64,000 bases of DNA from Massilia sp. KIM (GCF_002007115.1 NZ_MVAD01000004.1:62001-126000), one strand, 5' to 3'; positions 35,698-49,964 are shown, counted from the stretch's first letter. The notes: generated from the sequence alone by a model not told the origin. Made by a program: numbers and translations.

Positions 35698-37707
35698 TCA
35701 GATGTCGAGCGGATCGACCTCGAGCGACCACTTGACCCGGCTCTTCATGGCGCGCAGCAGCTCCACCCACTCGCGCAGGAAGGCCTGCAGGGCCGGGCGC
35801 GAGCTCGACTCCACCAGCAGCTGGGCGCGGTCGACGTTGTGCACCCGCGTCATGGTCATCGGAATCGGATCGTTGATCATCACCGCGTCCGAGGGCAGGC
35901 AATCGCGCGCCTCCTCCAGGAAGGCGAGCGCGGTGGCCAGCTCGCGCGCCTCGGCGCGCAGCAGGGCCTGGTACATGAAGGGCGGCAGGCCGGCTTCGCG
36001 CCGCTCGGCCAGCAGGCTGCCGGCGAAGCGCTCGTAGTCGTGGCGCATGACGGCCCCGTACAGCGGGTGGCTGGCGTAGCGGGTCTGGACCAGCACCTCG
36101 GACGGCGCCCCGCCGGCGCGCCCGGCCCGCCCCGCCACCTGCATCAGCTGGGCGAACAGGCGCTCGCTGGCGCGGTAGTCCTGGGAGAACAGGGCGGTGT
36201 CCGGATTGAGGATGCCGACCAGGGTCAGGTTCTTGAAGTCATGGCCCTTGGCGACCATCTGGGTGCCGATCAGGATGTCGACCTCGCCCCGGTGCACGCT
36301 GTCGAAGGCTTCCTGGGCGCTGCCCTTTAGGCGGGTGGAGTCGGCGTCGATGCGCAGCACCCTGGCTTCCGGGAACATGGCGTGCAGGCCCTCCTCGATG
36401 CGCTGGGTGCCGCGCCCCAGAGGCTGCAGGTCGACGTTGCCGCAGGTCGGGCAATGGCGCGGGATGCGCAGCTCCAGGCTGCAGTGGTGGCAGCGCAGCC
36501 GGTACTCGAGCTTGTGCAGCACCATGAAGGAGGTGCAGCGGGTGCAGTTGCTGACCCAGCCACAGGCGTCGCAGGAGATCACCGGCGCATAGCCGCGCCG
36601 GTTCAGGAACAGCAGCGACTGCTCGCCGCGCTCCAGGCGCGTGCGCAGGGCCTTCAGCAGTTCGGAGGTGAGGCCCTCGCGCGGCCGCTCGCGCTCGGTG
36701 TCCACCAGGCGCACGCGCGGCAGCACGGCGTCGCGCACCGCGCGCTCGCGCAGTTCGAGCCGCCGGTAGCGCCCGGACTGGGCGTGGTGCCAGGATTCGA
36801 GCGAGGGCGTGGCCGAGCCCAGCACGATGGGAATGCCGAGCTGGCGCGCGCGCCACACCGCCAGGTCGCGCGCCGAATAGCGCAGGCCTTCCTGCTGCTT
36901 GTACGAGGGGTCGTGCTCCTCGTCAATCACGATCAGCTTGAGGTGAGGCAGCGAGGCCAGGATCGCCAGGCGGGTGCCGAGGACGATGCGGGCCTGGCCG
37001 CCGTGGGCGGCCAGCCAGTGCAGCATGCGCTCGCCCTCCGACAGGCTGCTGTGCAGGGTGGCCAGCATCAGGCCCGGGAAGCGCGCGCGGATGTTCGCTT
37101 CCAGCTGGGGGGTGAGGTTGATCTCGGGGACCAGCACCAGGATCTGGGCCTGCGGGTCGCGCGCCAGCACCTGGGCGCAGGCCTGCAGGTAGACCTCGGT
37201 CTTGCCGCTGCCGGTCACGCCCCACAGCAGCATGGGGGCGAAGCCCTCGGCCGCGCCGATGGCGTCGGCGGCGGCCTGCTGGGCGGGGTTCAGCACCGGC
37301 ATGTTGGCGGCGGCCACGTCCTGGGCCGGATCGAGTTTGGCCAGCTTCTTGAGCGCGCGGTCCAGGGCGACCGTCTTGGGCACGCGCAGGTTCTTGGGCA
37401 GGCCGGGCAAGGCCACCTCGCCCACCGGGCGCTGGTAGTAGTCGGCGGCGAAGCGCGCCAGGGCGATCCAGCGCTCCGGCAGCGGCGCCAGCTGGCTGCG
37501 CACGGCCAGCGCGTCCTTCAGCTTTTCCGGCGCCACCCCGGTCTCGCGCTTGACGGCCACGATCAGGCCCACCACCTCGCGCCGCGCGAAGGGCACCAGC
37601 ACGAGCTGGCCCACCAGCGGCTCCTCCCCCGGCTGGCAAACCCAGCGGTAGTCGAAGCTGCTGTTGAGCGGCGTGTCGAGGACGACCTCAAGAATGCATT
37701 CTGCCAA
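35698..37707 (-). CDS. priA: Primosomal protein N' (PriA helicase)
   Basis: 669 residues from a TTG start (37707) with AGGG upstream. An N-terminal 3'-end-binding domain (FDYRWVCQPGEEPLVGQLVL) is followed by the superfamily 2 helicase: Walker A WGVTGSGKTEVY, DEEH in LIVIDEEHDPSYKQQEGLRY, and two zinc-binding clusters (CDACGWVSNCTRC; CHHCSLELRIPRHCPTC). It restarts replication at stalled forks. The TTG start is the only reasonable one in frame and suggests low expression. A 548-bp AT-rich region with DnaA-box-like sequences lies directly upstream. Confidence 0.95.
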   Translation of the reverse strand: MAECILEVVLDTPLNSSFDYRWVCQPGEEPLVGQLVLVPFARREVVGLIVAVKRETGVAPEKLKDALAVRSQLAPLPERWIALARFAADYYQRPVGEVALPGLPKNLRVPKTVALDRALKKLAKLDPAQDVAAANMPVLNPAQQAAADAIGAAEGFAPMLLWGVTGSGKTEVYLQACAQVLARDPQAQILVLVPEINLTPQLEANIRARFPGLMLATLHSSLSEGERMLHWLAAHGGQARIVLGTRLAILASLPHLKLIVIDEEHDPSYKQQEGLRYSARDLAVWRARQLGIPIVLGSATPSLESWHHAQSGRYRRLELRERAVRDAVLPRVRLVDTERERPREGLTSELLKALRTRLERGEQSLLFLNRRGYAPVISCDACGWVSNCTRCTSFMVLHKLEYRLRCHHCSLELRIPRHCPTCGNVDLQPLGRGTQRIEEGLHAMFPEARVLRIDADSTRLKGSAQEAFDSVHRGEVDILIGTQMVAKGHDFKNLTLVGILNPDTALFSQDYRASERLFAQLMQVAGRAGRAGGAPSEVLVQTRYASHPLYGAVMRHDYERFAGSLLAERREAGLPPFMYQALLRAEARELATALAFLEEARDCLPSDAVMINDPIPMTMTRVHNVDRAQLLVESSSRPALQAFLREWVELLRAMKSRVKWSLEVDPLDI

Positions 37708-38255
37708 TCGGGACCCTGTGCAAATCTGTGGAAAACTTTGTGAATAGCGTGGGGCTTGACCCCGCCAAAGGTTTACGTTAGATCAAGCCCAAACTGAAAA
37801 TTCCCTTGGTCAATCTTATTTTACGCTTTGTTTTCAATGACTTATATTATCAATGCGAGAGCTGTTAACAAGCTGGGCTGGAAATGCATTGTTGTGCATA
37901 AGTAGGGATGTCGGCGTGGAAAACTCGCTGCGTTGCATCAAAAACTTCACCCATTACTTGAAGTTTCACGCTAAGTGCCGGTAAACGCTGCACTTTTCAT
38001 CACAAAACCGAGCCCTGTGCATAACTTTGTGAACAAGGACCCGAAAAACCGCGAATTCTTTTGGACAAACTTGCGCCCCTGAGGGCACTGCTGAGGAGGG
38101 AATGCGAAAAACGCTTATAAATCATCGCTTTACGCATCTCCTGCCAGGGAAGAGATGTCCACAGAATTTTTTGCCCGGTTTTACGAACTTGTGAACAAGT
38201 GAGACTTTCGGCGGCCGCCGCGCTGTCCTGCGGCGCCGCCCTGGGAGAAACCCCG
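37708..38255. other. AT-rich intergenic region with DnaA-box-like 9-mers
   Basis: The 548-bp gap between the priA start and the hemE stop has no gene. TGTGCATAA occurs at 37893-37901 and 38016-38024, exact matches to TGTGNATAA, the complement of the DnaA box TTATNCACA. TGTGAACAA (38028-38036 and 38190-38198) and TGTGGAAAA (37727-37735, just inside the priA upstream end relative to its start) each miss by one base. All lie on the same strand. The stretch 37801-37860 is only about one third G+C in a GC-rich genome. The region must also contain the priA promoter. Confidence 0.6.
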
Positions 38256-39341
38256 TCAAGCGCCTGCGCGCTGCTTGCGGCTGAAGTCGTGCACCGCTTC
38301 CACCATGGCGCTCACGGATTCCGGCGGGGTGAACTGTGAAATGCCGTGGCCCAGGTTGAACACGTGGCCATGGCCGGCCGACGGGACGCCGTAGGCACCC
38401 AGCGAGCGCTCCACCTCGGCGCGGATCTGCTCCGGCGCGGCGAACAGGATGGCCGGGTCGAGGTTGCCCTGCAGGGCCACCCGATCGCCCACCAGGGCGC
38501 GCGCGCGGCCCAGGTTCACGGTCCAGTCCAGGCCCAGCGCGTCGGCGCCGATGTCGGCCATCTCGTCCAGCCACAGGCCGCCGCCCTTGGTGAACACGAT
38601 CGCCGGGATGCGCACGCCGTCCTTCTCGCGCTGGAGGCCGGCCACCACCTGGCGCATGTAGCGCAGCGAGAATTCCTGGTAGGCGCCGTCGGCCAGCGCG
38701 CCGCCCCAGGAGTCGAAGATCATCACGGCCTGGGCGCCGGCATCGATCTGGGCGTTCAGGTACTGGGCCACGGCGCGCGCGTTGATGTCCAGGATGTGGT
38801 GCATCAGGTCGGGGCGCGCGTACAGCATCTTCTTGATGGTGTGGAATTCGCGCGAGCCGCCGCCTTCGACCATGTAGCAGGCCAGGGTCCAGGGGCTGCC
38901 CGAGAAGCCGATCAGGGGCACGCGGCCGTTCAGGGCGCTGCGGATCTGGGTCACGGCCTTGAACACGTAGTCCAGGGTTTCCATGTCGGGCACGGCCAGG
39001 GCTTTCACCTCGGCTTCGCTGCGCAGCGGGCGCTCGAACTTCGGGCCTTCGCCGTCGGCGAAATACAGGCCCAGGCCCATCGCGTCCGGCACCGTCAGGA
39101 TGTCCGAGAACAGGATCGAGGCGTCCAGCGGATAGCGGTCGATCGGCTGGAGCGTGACTTCGGTGGCGAAGTCCGGATTCTTCGCCAGGCCCAGGAACGA
39201 ACCGGCGCGCTCGCGCGTGGCGCGGTATTCCGGCAGGTAGCGGCCGGCCTGGCGCATCAGCCAGACGGGCGTGTACTCGGTCGGCTGGCGCAGCAGCGCA
39301 CGCAGGAAGGTGTCGTTCTGGAGCGGGGCAAATTGTGGCAT
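38256..39341 (-). CDS. hemE: Uroporphyrinogen decarboxylase
   Basis: 361 residues from the ATG at 39341 ([20 protein letters not shown]). It removes four carboxyl groups from uroporphyrinogen III in haem synthesis, in the cytoplasm. The signatures are [17 protein letters not shown], with the substrate-binding Arg residues, and [28 protein letters not shown] near the end carries the conserved His. Length matches the family (about 355). The same frame stays open to 41639, but that extension is antisense to the prolyl oligopeptidase gene. Divergent from that gene with 114 bp between starts. Confidence 0.96.
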   Translation of the reverse strand: MPQFAPLQNDTFLRALLRQPTEYTPVWLMRQAGRYLPEYRATRERAGSFLGLAKNPDFATEVTLQPIDRYPLDASILFSDILTVPDAMGLGLYFADGEGPKFERPLRSEAEVKALAVPDMETLDYVFKAVTQIRSALNGRVPLIGFSGSPWTLACYMVEGGGSREFHTIKKMLYARPDLMHHILDINARAVAQYLNAQIDAGAQAVMIFDSWGGALADGAYQEFSLRYMRQVVAGLQREKDGVRIPAIVFTKGGGLWLDEMADIGADALGLDWTVNLGRARALVGDRVALQGNLDPAILFAAPEQIRAEVERSLGAYGVPSAGHGHVFNLGHGISQFTPPESVSAMVEAVHDFSRKQRAGA

Positions 39342-39455
39342 GACAGGCAATCCGGATCGAAGGGAAACTCCTATTATCGCATCTCGCGCCGACGGCGCCG
39401 CCAGTGCCTGCGGCAGGCCTCTATAATGCCGTTCCACCCAAGGAAGGACACCGCC

Positions 39456-41398
39456 ATGACTGTTGCCAACAGCAAACAAAGCGCGCCCTGCGGCGCCTGG
39501 ATTTCCCCGATCGTCGCGGCCCGGGTCGCGGCCGGCGCCACGCCCCTGTCCGGCCTGATGCTCGATGGCGGCAACCTGTACTGGCTGGAAGGGCGCGCCA
39601 GCGAGGCCGGGCGCAGCACCCTGGTCGCCGGCCGTCCCGACGCCGGCGCGCACGCCGAACTCACGCCCCTGCCCTTCAACGTGCGCAGCCGGGTGCACGA
39701 ATACGGCGGCGGCGCCTATGCGGTGGCGGGCGGCGAGGTCTGGTTCTCCCACCATGGCGACAACCGCCTCTATCACGTCGCCCCGGGCGGCCAGCCGGTC
39801 GCCTTGACCGCCGAAGGCGCCTGGCGCTACGCCGACTTCGTGGTGGACGCGGCGCACGCGCGCCTGATCGCAGTGCGCGAGGACCACACGGGCGGCGGCC
39901 CCTATCCCGAGAACAGCTTGTGCGCGATCGGCTTCGACGGCGCGCAGACCGTGCTGGTGGACGGCAACGACTTCTACGCGGCGCCGCGCCTGTCCCCGGA
40001 CGGCAGCCAGATGGCCTGGCTGTGCTGGGACCACCCGCGCATGCCCTGGGAAGGTTGTGAGCTGTGGCTGGCCGACGTGCTGGAGGACGGCAGCCTGGCC
40101 GACGGCCGCCTGATCGCGGGCGGGCCGCAGGAATCGATCTGCCAGCCGGAGTGGTCGCCGGACGGCGTGCTGCACTTCGTGTCCGACCGCAGCGGCTGGT
40201 GGAACCTGTATCGCTACGAGCACGGCGTGGTCCACCCCCTGTGTCCGCGCGAGGCCGAATTCGGCGCGCCGCACTGGAATTTCGGCGGCTCGCTCTACGG
40301 CTTCGCCTCGAAGGACGAGATCGTGTGCGCCTACGTCGAGGCGGGCGTGAGCCGGCTGGCGCGCCTGTCGTTGCCCGCCGGGGAGCTCACCCCCATCGCC
40401 ACGCCCTACCAGGAGATCCGCGAACTGCGGGTCGAAGGCGACACCGTCGCCCTGCTGGGAGGCGCGCCCACGATCGCGCTGGAACTGGCCTGCATCGATC
40501 TCGCCGGCGGCGCGCGCCGGGTGCTGGCGCGCTCGATCGAGGAGCTGCCCGACGCCGGCTATCTGTCGGCGCCCCAGGCGATCAGCTATCCGAGCGCGAA
40601 CGGGCGCAGCTCCCACGCCTTCTACTACCCGCCCACCAACGCCGGCTTCGCGCCGCTGGCGGGCGAGCTGCCGCCCCTGATCGTGATCGGCCATGGCGGC
40701 CCGACCGGCATGGCGGCCAGCACCCTCAAGCTCTCCACCCAGTTCTGGACCAGCCGCGGCTTCGCCGTGCTGGACGTGAACTATGGCGGCAGCACCGGCT
40801 TCGGTCGCGCCTACCGCGACCTGCTCAAGGAACAATGGGGCGTGGTCGACGTCGAGGACTGCGTGGCAGGCGCGCGTTACCTGGCGCGCCAGGGCGTGGT
40901 CGATCCGCAGCGCCTGCTGGTGCGCGGCAGCAGCGCCGGCGGCCTGACGGTGCTGAGCGCCCTCGCCTTCCACGACGTGTTCCAGGCCGGCGCCTGCTAC
41001 TACGGCGTGTCCGACCTGGCCGGGCTGGACGCGGACTCGCACAAGTTCGAGTCGCACTACAACCAGTACCTGATCGCCCCGCCCGAGCGCGCCCAGGACG
41101 TCTACCGCGCGCGCTCGCCGATCCACCACGTCGACAAGCTGCGCCACCCGATGATCTTCTTCCAGGGCCTGGACGACAAGGTGGTGCCGCCCCAGCAATC
41201 GGAGAGCATGGTGGCGGCCCTGCGCGCGCGCGGCACCCCGGTGGCCTACATCACGCTCGAAGGCGAGGGCCATGGCTTCCGCAAGCCGGAAAGCATCGTG
41301 CGCACGCTGGAAGCGGAGCTGTACTTCTACCTGCGCGTGTTCGGCGTGCCGGCGCCGGCCGGCCTGGCCCCGGTGGCGATCGAGAATCTCGGAGACGC

Positions 41399-41402
<4 letters not shown>
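39456..41402 (+). CDS. S9 family prolyl oligopeptidase
   Basis: 648 residues from the ATG at 39456, with AAGGAAGG upstream and a TATAAT at 39422-39427. The N-terminal 360 residues are a beta-propeller with WD40-like strands ([20 protein letters not shown]). The C-terminal alpha/beta-hydrolase has Ser493 in GSSAGG, Asp in GLDDKVVPP and His in GEGHGF. It resembles the acyl-aminoacyl peptidase/dipeptidyl peptidase group. No signal peptide, so probably cytoplasmic. Its stop overlaps the SNF2 helicase start (ATGA), an unexpected pairing. Confidence 0.93.
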
Positions 41403-45535
<4,133 letters not shown>

Positions 45536-45696
45536 GCTATCATTGCGCCTTTTGCCGAAGAGGCAACAGCGCTTTCCCGCCGCGTGACGGTTTGTTTCAG
45601 GCGCCCGCAAGCGCGGTGAATGGTGCTACTCTTCCGTGGCTCCGGGCCTCACGGGCGCGGCGTCCCGACTCTTTTTTTGTTACAGGGCCGAATACG

Positions 45697-47607
45697 ATGA
45701 TGAAAACGAAGATCGCGCTGGCGGCACTGCTGGCGTGTTTCGCACTGGCGCCGGCCAGCGCCAAGCAGTCCAAGCCCGCCAAGGGCAAGGCCAAGAGCAG
45801 CAAGGTGGTCAAGGCGAAAAGCGGCGACAAGCGCAAGAAGGCGCCGCTGAAGGCCGCCGCCGCCACCGCCGCAGTCGCTGCGGCCACCAGCGCCGCCGCC
45901 ACCAGCACCGCCGCGCCGGCCACCCAGGCCCCAGCCTTCCGTCTCGACCGCCGCATGGAGACGCTGAGCATGCAGTTCCTGACCGCGCTCTGGCGCGTCG
46001 ATCCGGAAGGCGGCATCTATGTCGGCAAGTTCGACCAGGCGGCCAGCCTGACCATTCCCGACGAGGCCACCCGCGCCAAGAAGCTGGCCTTTGCCAACGA
46101 ATGGCTGGAGAAGTTCGGCAAGCTCGATCCGAAGCAGCTCTCGCCGCGCCACCGCACCGACCTGGCCCTCCTGGTGAACAAGCTGGAGAAGGACCGCTGG
46201 AGCTTGAACACCTGGCGCGAGTTCGAGTGGAATCCCTCGCTGTACAACGTGGCCCAGCCGCTCGACCTGATCCTCAACACCGAATACGCCGCCAAGCCGC
46301 AGCGCCTGCGCACCATCCTGCGCCGCCTGGCCAACGTGCCGGCCTATTACCAGGCGGCCCAGGCCTCGATCACCAAGCCGACCATCGAGCACACCCAGCT
46401 CGCCATCACCCAGGCCCCGGGCACCATCGCGGTGCTGGCGGACCTCGGCAAGGCGGCCCAGGAATCGACCCTCACCGCGCAGGAAAAGGCGATCTTCGCC
46501 CAGCGCATCGCCAACGCCGGCACCGCGGTGCTGGGCTATGTCGACTTCCTGGTGGGGCTCGAGAAGAACCTGCAGGCCAACAAGGACGCGCGTCCCTTCC
46601 GCATCGGCAAGGAGCTGTACGAGCAGAAGTTCGCGCTCGAGATCCAGTCGGCCAGCAGCGCCGAGCAGACCTACCGCAAGGCCCTGGCCACGCGCGAAGA
46701 GCTCCTGACCCGCATGAACGCGATCTCGGACGCGCTCTGGCCCACCTACATGGCCGGCACGGCCAAGCCGAACGACCGCTTCCAGAAGATCGGCATGATG
46801 ATCGACAAGCTCTCGGCCCGCCACGTCGCGCGCGAGAACTTCTTCGCCGAGATCCGCCGCCAGATCCCGCTGCTGCAGGACTGGGTGATCAGGAACGACC
46901 TGCTCACGCTCGACCCGGACAAGCCGCTCGAGGTGCGCGAGACCCCGATGTACCAACGCGGCATCGCCGGCGCCAGCATCGACGCGCCAGGTCCCTACCG
47001 TCCCAAGGACAAGACCTATTACAACGTCACGCCGATGGACAATCTCACGCCGGAACAGGCGGAGAGCAGCCTGCGCGAGTACAACGAGTGGATCTTGCAG
47101 ATCCTGAACATCCACGAGGCCATCCCCGGGCACTACGCCCAGCTGGTCCATGCCAACAAGTCGCCCTCGCTGATCAAGTCCCTGTTCGGCAACGGCGCCA
47201 TGGTCGAAGGCTGGGCGGTGTACGGCGAGCGCATGATGCTGGAATCGGGCTATGGCGGCAACGCGCCCGAGATGTGGCTGATGTACTCGAAGTGGAACCT
47301 GCGCAGCGTGACCAACACCATCCTCGACTACAGCGTGCACGTGCTGGGCATGCAGCAGCAGGAAGCGCTCGACCTGCTGACCCGCCAGGCCTTCCAGACC
47401 CGCCAGGAAGCCGAGGAAAAGTGGCGCCGCGTGAACCTGACCTCGGTCCAGCTGACCAGCTACTACAGCGGCTACGAGCAGATCCTGGAACTGCGCGAGC
47501 GCCGCAAGCAGCAGTTGGGCGAGCGCTTCAGGCTGAAGGAATTCCACGACCAGTTCCTCAGCTATGGGAATGCGCCGGTGAAGATGATTGCGGAGTTGAT
47601 GCAGTAA
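45697..47607 (+). CDS. Exported DUF885 family protein (putative metallopeptidase-like)
   Basis: 636 residues from the ATG at 45697 (a second ATG follows at once). A signal peptide ends near PASA, then comes a Lys/Ala-rich linker of about 50 residues (KGKAKSSKVVKAKSGDKRKK..). The DUF885 domain carries HEAIPGHYAQLVHA, an HExxH-related motif (HEAIPGH), followed by VEGWAVYGERMMLESGY with the further Glu ligand. This suggests a zinc peptidase fold. It probably acts in the periplasm or is lipid- or wall-associated. Monocistronic. Confidence 0.88.
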   Translation: MMKTKIALAALLACFALAPASAKQSKPAKGKAKSSKVVKAKSGDKRKKAPLKAAAATAAVAAATSAAATSTAAPATQAPAFRLDRRMETLSMQFLTALWRVDPEGGIYVGKFDQAASLTIPDEATRAKKLAFANEWLEKFGKLDPKQLSPRHRTDLALLVNKLEKDRWSLNTWREFEWNPSLYNVAQPLDLILNTEYAAKPQRLRTILRRLANVPAYYQAAQASITKPTIEHTQLAITQAPGTIAVLADLGKAAQESTLTAQEKAIFAQRIANAGTAVLGYVDFLVGLEKNLQANKDARPFRIGKELYEQKFALEIQSASSAEQTYRKALATREELLTRMNAISDALWPTYMAGTAKPNDRFQKIGMMIDKLSARHVARENFFAEIRRQIPLLQDWVIRNDLLTLDPDKPLEVRETPMYQRGIAGASIDAPGPYRPKDKTYYNVTPMDNLTPEQAESSLREYNEWILQILNIHEAIPGHYAQLVHANKSPSLIKSLFGNGAMVEGWAVYGERMMLESGYGGNAPEMWLMYSKWNLRSVTNTILDYSVHVLGMQQQEALDLLTRQAFQTRQEAEEKWRRVNLTSVQLTSYYSGYEQILELRERRKQQLGERFRLKEFHDQFLSYGNAPVKMIAELMQ

Positions 47608-47666
47608 GAAAGGTAGGGTGAACGCGGCGGTATCTCCACCGCCCGGTCTCCCCCTTCAACCAACAA

Positions 47667-47773
47667 CGTCATCCCCGCGCAGGCGGGGATCCAAGTCCTC
47701 AGCGCGTCCGCGGCCTATGCATGGGCCTCGGGCACGCGAAGAAACTTGGATCCCCGCCTGCGCGGGGATGACG
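47667..47773. repeat. REP-like inverted pair E
   Basis: Facing units with outer CGTCATCCCCGCG..CGCGGGGATGACG and inner ATCCAAGT..AACTTGGAT around a 45-nt spacer. AACAACGTC lies at both outer edges. It lies in the 350-bp gap 47608-47957 between the convergent DUF885 and tatC genes, and a 22-bp tandem array follows after 46 bp. Confidence 0.87.
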
Positions 47774-47819
47774 TTGTTCGTTTGTGGGGGTGAAGCGAAG
47801 CTGCGGCTTCGAAGGATGC

Positions 47820-47975
47820 CGCCTTGGGCCGTCTCTCTTCCAGCGCCTTAGGCCGTCTCTTACGGCGCCCTACGCCGTGTCCTACGACGCCTTACGCCGT
47901 GTCCTACGACGCCTTACGCCGTCTCTTCCGACGCCCTACGCCGTGTCTTACGACGCCTTACGCCGTCTCTTCCGG
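47820..47975. repeat. 22-bp tandem repeat array overlapping the tatC stop
   Basis: Seven units (six of 22 bp, the outermost 24 bp) beginning CGCCTTACGCCGT or CGCCCTACGCCGT. Units start at 47820, 47844, 47866, 47888, 47910, 47932 and 47954. The last one contains the tatC stop codon (47958-47960) and its final five sense codons, so the array appears to have been copied outward from the gene end. Since 22 is not a multiple of three, copies cannot lengthen the protein in frame. Confidence 0.9.
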
Positions 47976-48713
47976 CGCCCTGGTCGCACGCACGAAGATC
48001 GGGGCCAGGAGCAGGCCCAGCTCGTACAGCAGGCACATCGGAATGGCCAGGGCCAGCTGGCTGACCACGTCCGGCGGCGTGACGATGGCCGAGATCACGA
48101 AGGCCCCGACGATCACGTAGGAGCGGATCGACTTCAGCTTCTCGATGCTGACCACGCCCATGCGCGCCAGGATCACCACCACCACCGGCACCTCGAAGGA
48201 GGCGCCGAAGGCCAGGCACATCGACATCACGAAGTCGAGGTAGTTCTCGATGTCGGGCGTGACCGAGATCGATTCCGGCGCGAACTCGCCGATGAAGTGG
48301 AACACCCGCCCGAAGACGAAGAAATAACAGAAGGCCACGCCGGCGATGAACAGCAGCGAGGACGAGATCACCAGCGGCAGCACCAGGCGCTTCTCGTGCG
48401 CGTACAGCCCCGGCGCGACGAAGGCCCAGGCCTGGTAGAACACCCAGGGCAGGGCCAGGATGAAGGCGAGCAGCAGGGTCACCTTCATCGGCACCAGGAA
48501 AGGCGCGATGACGCCGGTGGCGATCATCTTCGAGCCGGCCGGCAGCGCGGCGATCATGGGCGCGGCCAGGATGTCATAGATGTGCGAAGGCCCCGGCCAG
48601 GCGAACAGGCCCGCGCAGACGATCGCGATCCCGATCGACGCCTTGACCAGGCGGTCACGCAGCTCGACCAGATGGGAAATGAAGGTCTCTTCGCCGCCAG
48701 CTTGCTCAGTCAT
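47958..48713 (-). CDS. tatC: Sec-independent protein translocase TatC
   Basis: 251 residues, six-helix inner-membrane receptor that binds twin-arginine signal peptides with TatB. The N-terminal ETFISHLVELRDRLVKA with the conserved Glu is the TatC signature, and FYQAWAFVAPGLYAHEKRL is the conserved first periplasmic/cytoplasmic loop with the key Pro. The last residues RAPEETA are encoded by the innermost unit of a 22-bp repeat array. The start overlaps the tatB stop by one base (TGATG). Confidence 0.97.
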   Translation of the reverse strand: MTEQAGGEETFISHLVELRDRLVKASIGIAIVCAGLFAWPGPSHIYDILAAPMIAALPAGSKMIATGVIAPFLVPMKVTLLLAFILALPWVFYQAWAFVAPGLYAHEKRLVLPLVISSSLLFIAGVAFCYFFVFGRVFHFIGEFAPESISVTPDIENYLDFVMSMCLAFGASFEVPVVVVILARMGVVSIEKLKSIRSYVIVGAFVISAIVTPPDVVSQLALAIPMCLLYELGLLLAPIFVRATRAPEETA

Positions 48714-49243
48714 CAGAAGAAGGATTTAGAGGAGGTAGTTGCACTTGCCGGGCGGTACTTGCGCACGCGCGCGGCGCCCGACATCACATGGCGTTTGGTG
48801 CCATGGCGGTTCTTGTACCAGGCCGGCACGCTCGAGGTGCGCACCAGCTTCTTGCGGCGGAAATCGCGCGCCTTGCGCTCAAGGTCGTCGGTGGTCGGCA
48901 GGATGGTCGGCATGCCGTCGTAGGCGCCGGGATCGTAGGAGGCGGTGTCCTTGCCCTCCTGCCCGTCGAACAGCGCCTCGACCTCCTGCACGTGGCCGTG
49001 GACGGTCTGGTGGACTTCGTCGCGGAAGGAGGCGGCGCTGTCCTGCACTTCCTTGTGCAGGTTGCGCAGCTCTTCCAGCTCGATCTCGCGGCTGACTTCG
49101 GTCTTGACGCTGTGCAGGTAGCGCTGGGCGCGCCCGTACAGGGTGCCCGCCATGCGCGCCACCTTCGGCAGCTTTTCGGGGCCGATCACGATCAGCGCGA
49201 CCACGCCGATGATGGCCAGCTTGGACAGTCCGAGATCGATCAT
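48713..49243 (-). CDS. tatB: Twin-arginine translocase subunit TatB
   Basis: 176 residues. A single N-terminal membrane helix (MIDLGLSKLAIIGVVALIVI) is followed by the GPEKLPKVARMAGTLYGR amphipathic helix, the TatB signature with Gly-Pro hinge and Glu. The rest is a charged cytoplasmic tail. It lies 9 bp after tatA and overlaps tatC, so the three are one transcription unit. Confidence 0.96.
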   Translation of the reverse strand: MIDLGLSKLAIIGVVALIVIGPEKLPKVARMAGTLYGRAQRYLHSVKTEVSREIELEELRNLHKEVQDSAASFRDEVHQTVHGHVQEVEALFDGQEGKDTASYDPGAYDGMPTILPTTDDLERKARDFRRKKLVRTSSVPAWYKNRHGTKRHVMSGAARVRKYRPASATTSSKSFF

Positions 49244-49252
49244 GCCCGCAGA

Positions 49253-49486
49253 TTACGAACGGGTCTTGTCGCGGGCTTCCACGTCGATGGTCGTCTTGTC
49301 GGCGACCTGCTTCGCCTGGGCGCTGGCGCTGGCCTCGTCCTTGTCTTCCTCGCCCTTCACGCCGTCCTTGAAGCCCTTGACCGCTTTACCGAGATCGGAA
49401 CCCATGTTGCTGATCTTCTTGGTGCCGAAAATCAGCATGACCACGACCAGAACGATCACCCAGTGCCAAATACTCATCGAACCCAT
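49253..49486 (-). CDS. tatA: Twin-arginine translocase subunit TatA
   Basis: 77 residues from the ATG at 49486 with AAGGAG upstream. [20 protein letters not shown] is the membrane helix with the FG-(T)KK hinge, and [16 protein letters not shown] the amphipathic helix. It forms the variable-size export pore. Read-through from the HIT-protein gene is likely, with 103 bp between. Confidence 0.96.
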   Translation of the reverse strand: MGSMSIWHWVIVLVVVMLIFGTKKISNMGSDLGKAVKGFKDGVKGEEDKDEASASAQAKQVADKTTIDVEARDKTRS

Positions 49487-49589
49487 AATTTTCTCCTTGC
49501 AAGGCGCAGCGCGCCTGTAGATCGGGAAGCGTATTCCACAGTATACGCCATGCGGGAGCACTTGCTCCCTTTAATCGCTTAGTGCGGGC

Positions 49590-49964
49590 TTAAGTACCCA
49601 GCCCACGCCAGGGGCGCGGACCGCCATACATGTGCAAGTGCAAGTGATAGACTTCCTGGCCGCCATCCGGACCTGCATTGATCAGGGTCTTGTAGCCGCC
49701 GGTACGTTTGCCACCGGCATCGACTTTGACCGCAACACCGTGTTCCGCAGCAAGCTTCGGCGCGAGCGCCAACATCTTGCCCAGCACGGCGGCATGCTCG
49801 TCGCTGCAGTCGGACAGGGTGTCCACGTGCTGCTTCGGGATCACCAGGAGGTGGACCGGAGCGGCCGGGTTGATGTCCTTGAATGCCAGCACGTCATCGT
49901 CTTCGTAGACGATGCTGGCCGGAATCTGCTTGGCGACGATTTTGCAAAAAATGCAGTTGTCCAT
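49590..49964 (-). CDS. HIT-family nucleotide phosphoramidase (HinT-like)
   Basis: 124 residues. CIFCKI with two cysteines near the start and the histidine triad HLHLHMYGG near the C-terminus, preceded by the conserved GGQEVYHLH; these mark the HINT branch that hydrolyses adenosine phosphoramidates. CTGGAGAAAAG precedes the ATG. It lies between hisE and tatA, a frequent position in betaproteobacteria. Confidence 0.93.
   Translation of the reverse strand: MDNCIFCKIVAKQIPASIVYEDDDVLAFKDINPAAPVHLLVIPKQHVDTLSDCSDEHAAVLGKMLALAPKLAAEHGVAVKVDAGGKRTGGYKTLINAGPDGGQEVYHLHLHMYGGPRPWRGLGT

Noticed and set aside
47820..47975. Possible CRISPR array or coding repeat protein on the plus strand
   Set aside because: Units of 22 bp are contiguous without spacers, and the plus-strand translation is only the repeat read in shifting frames.
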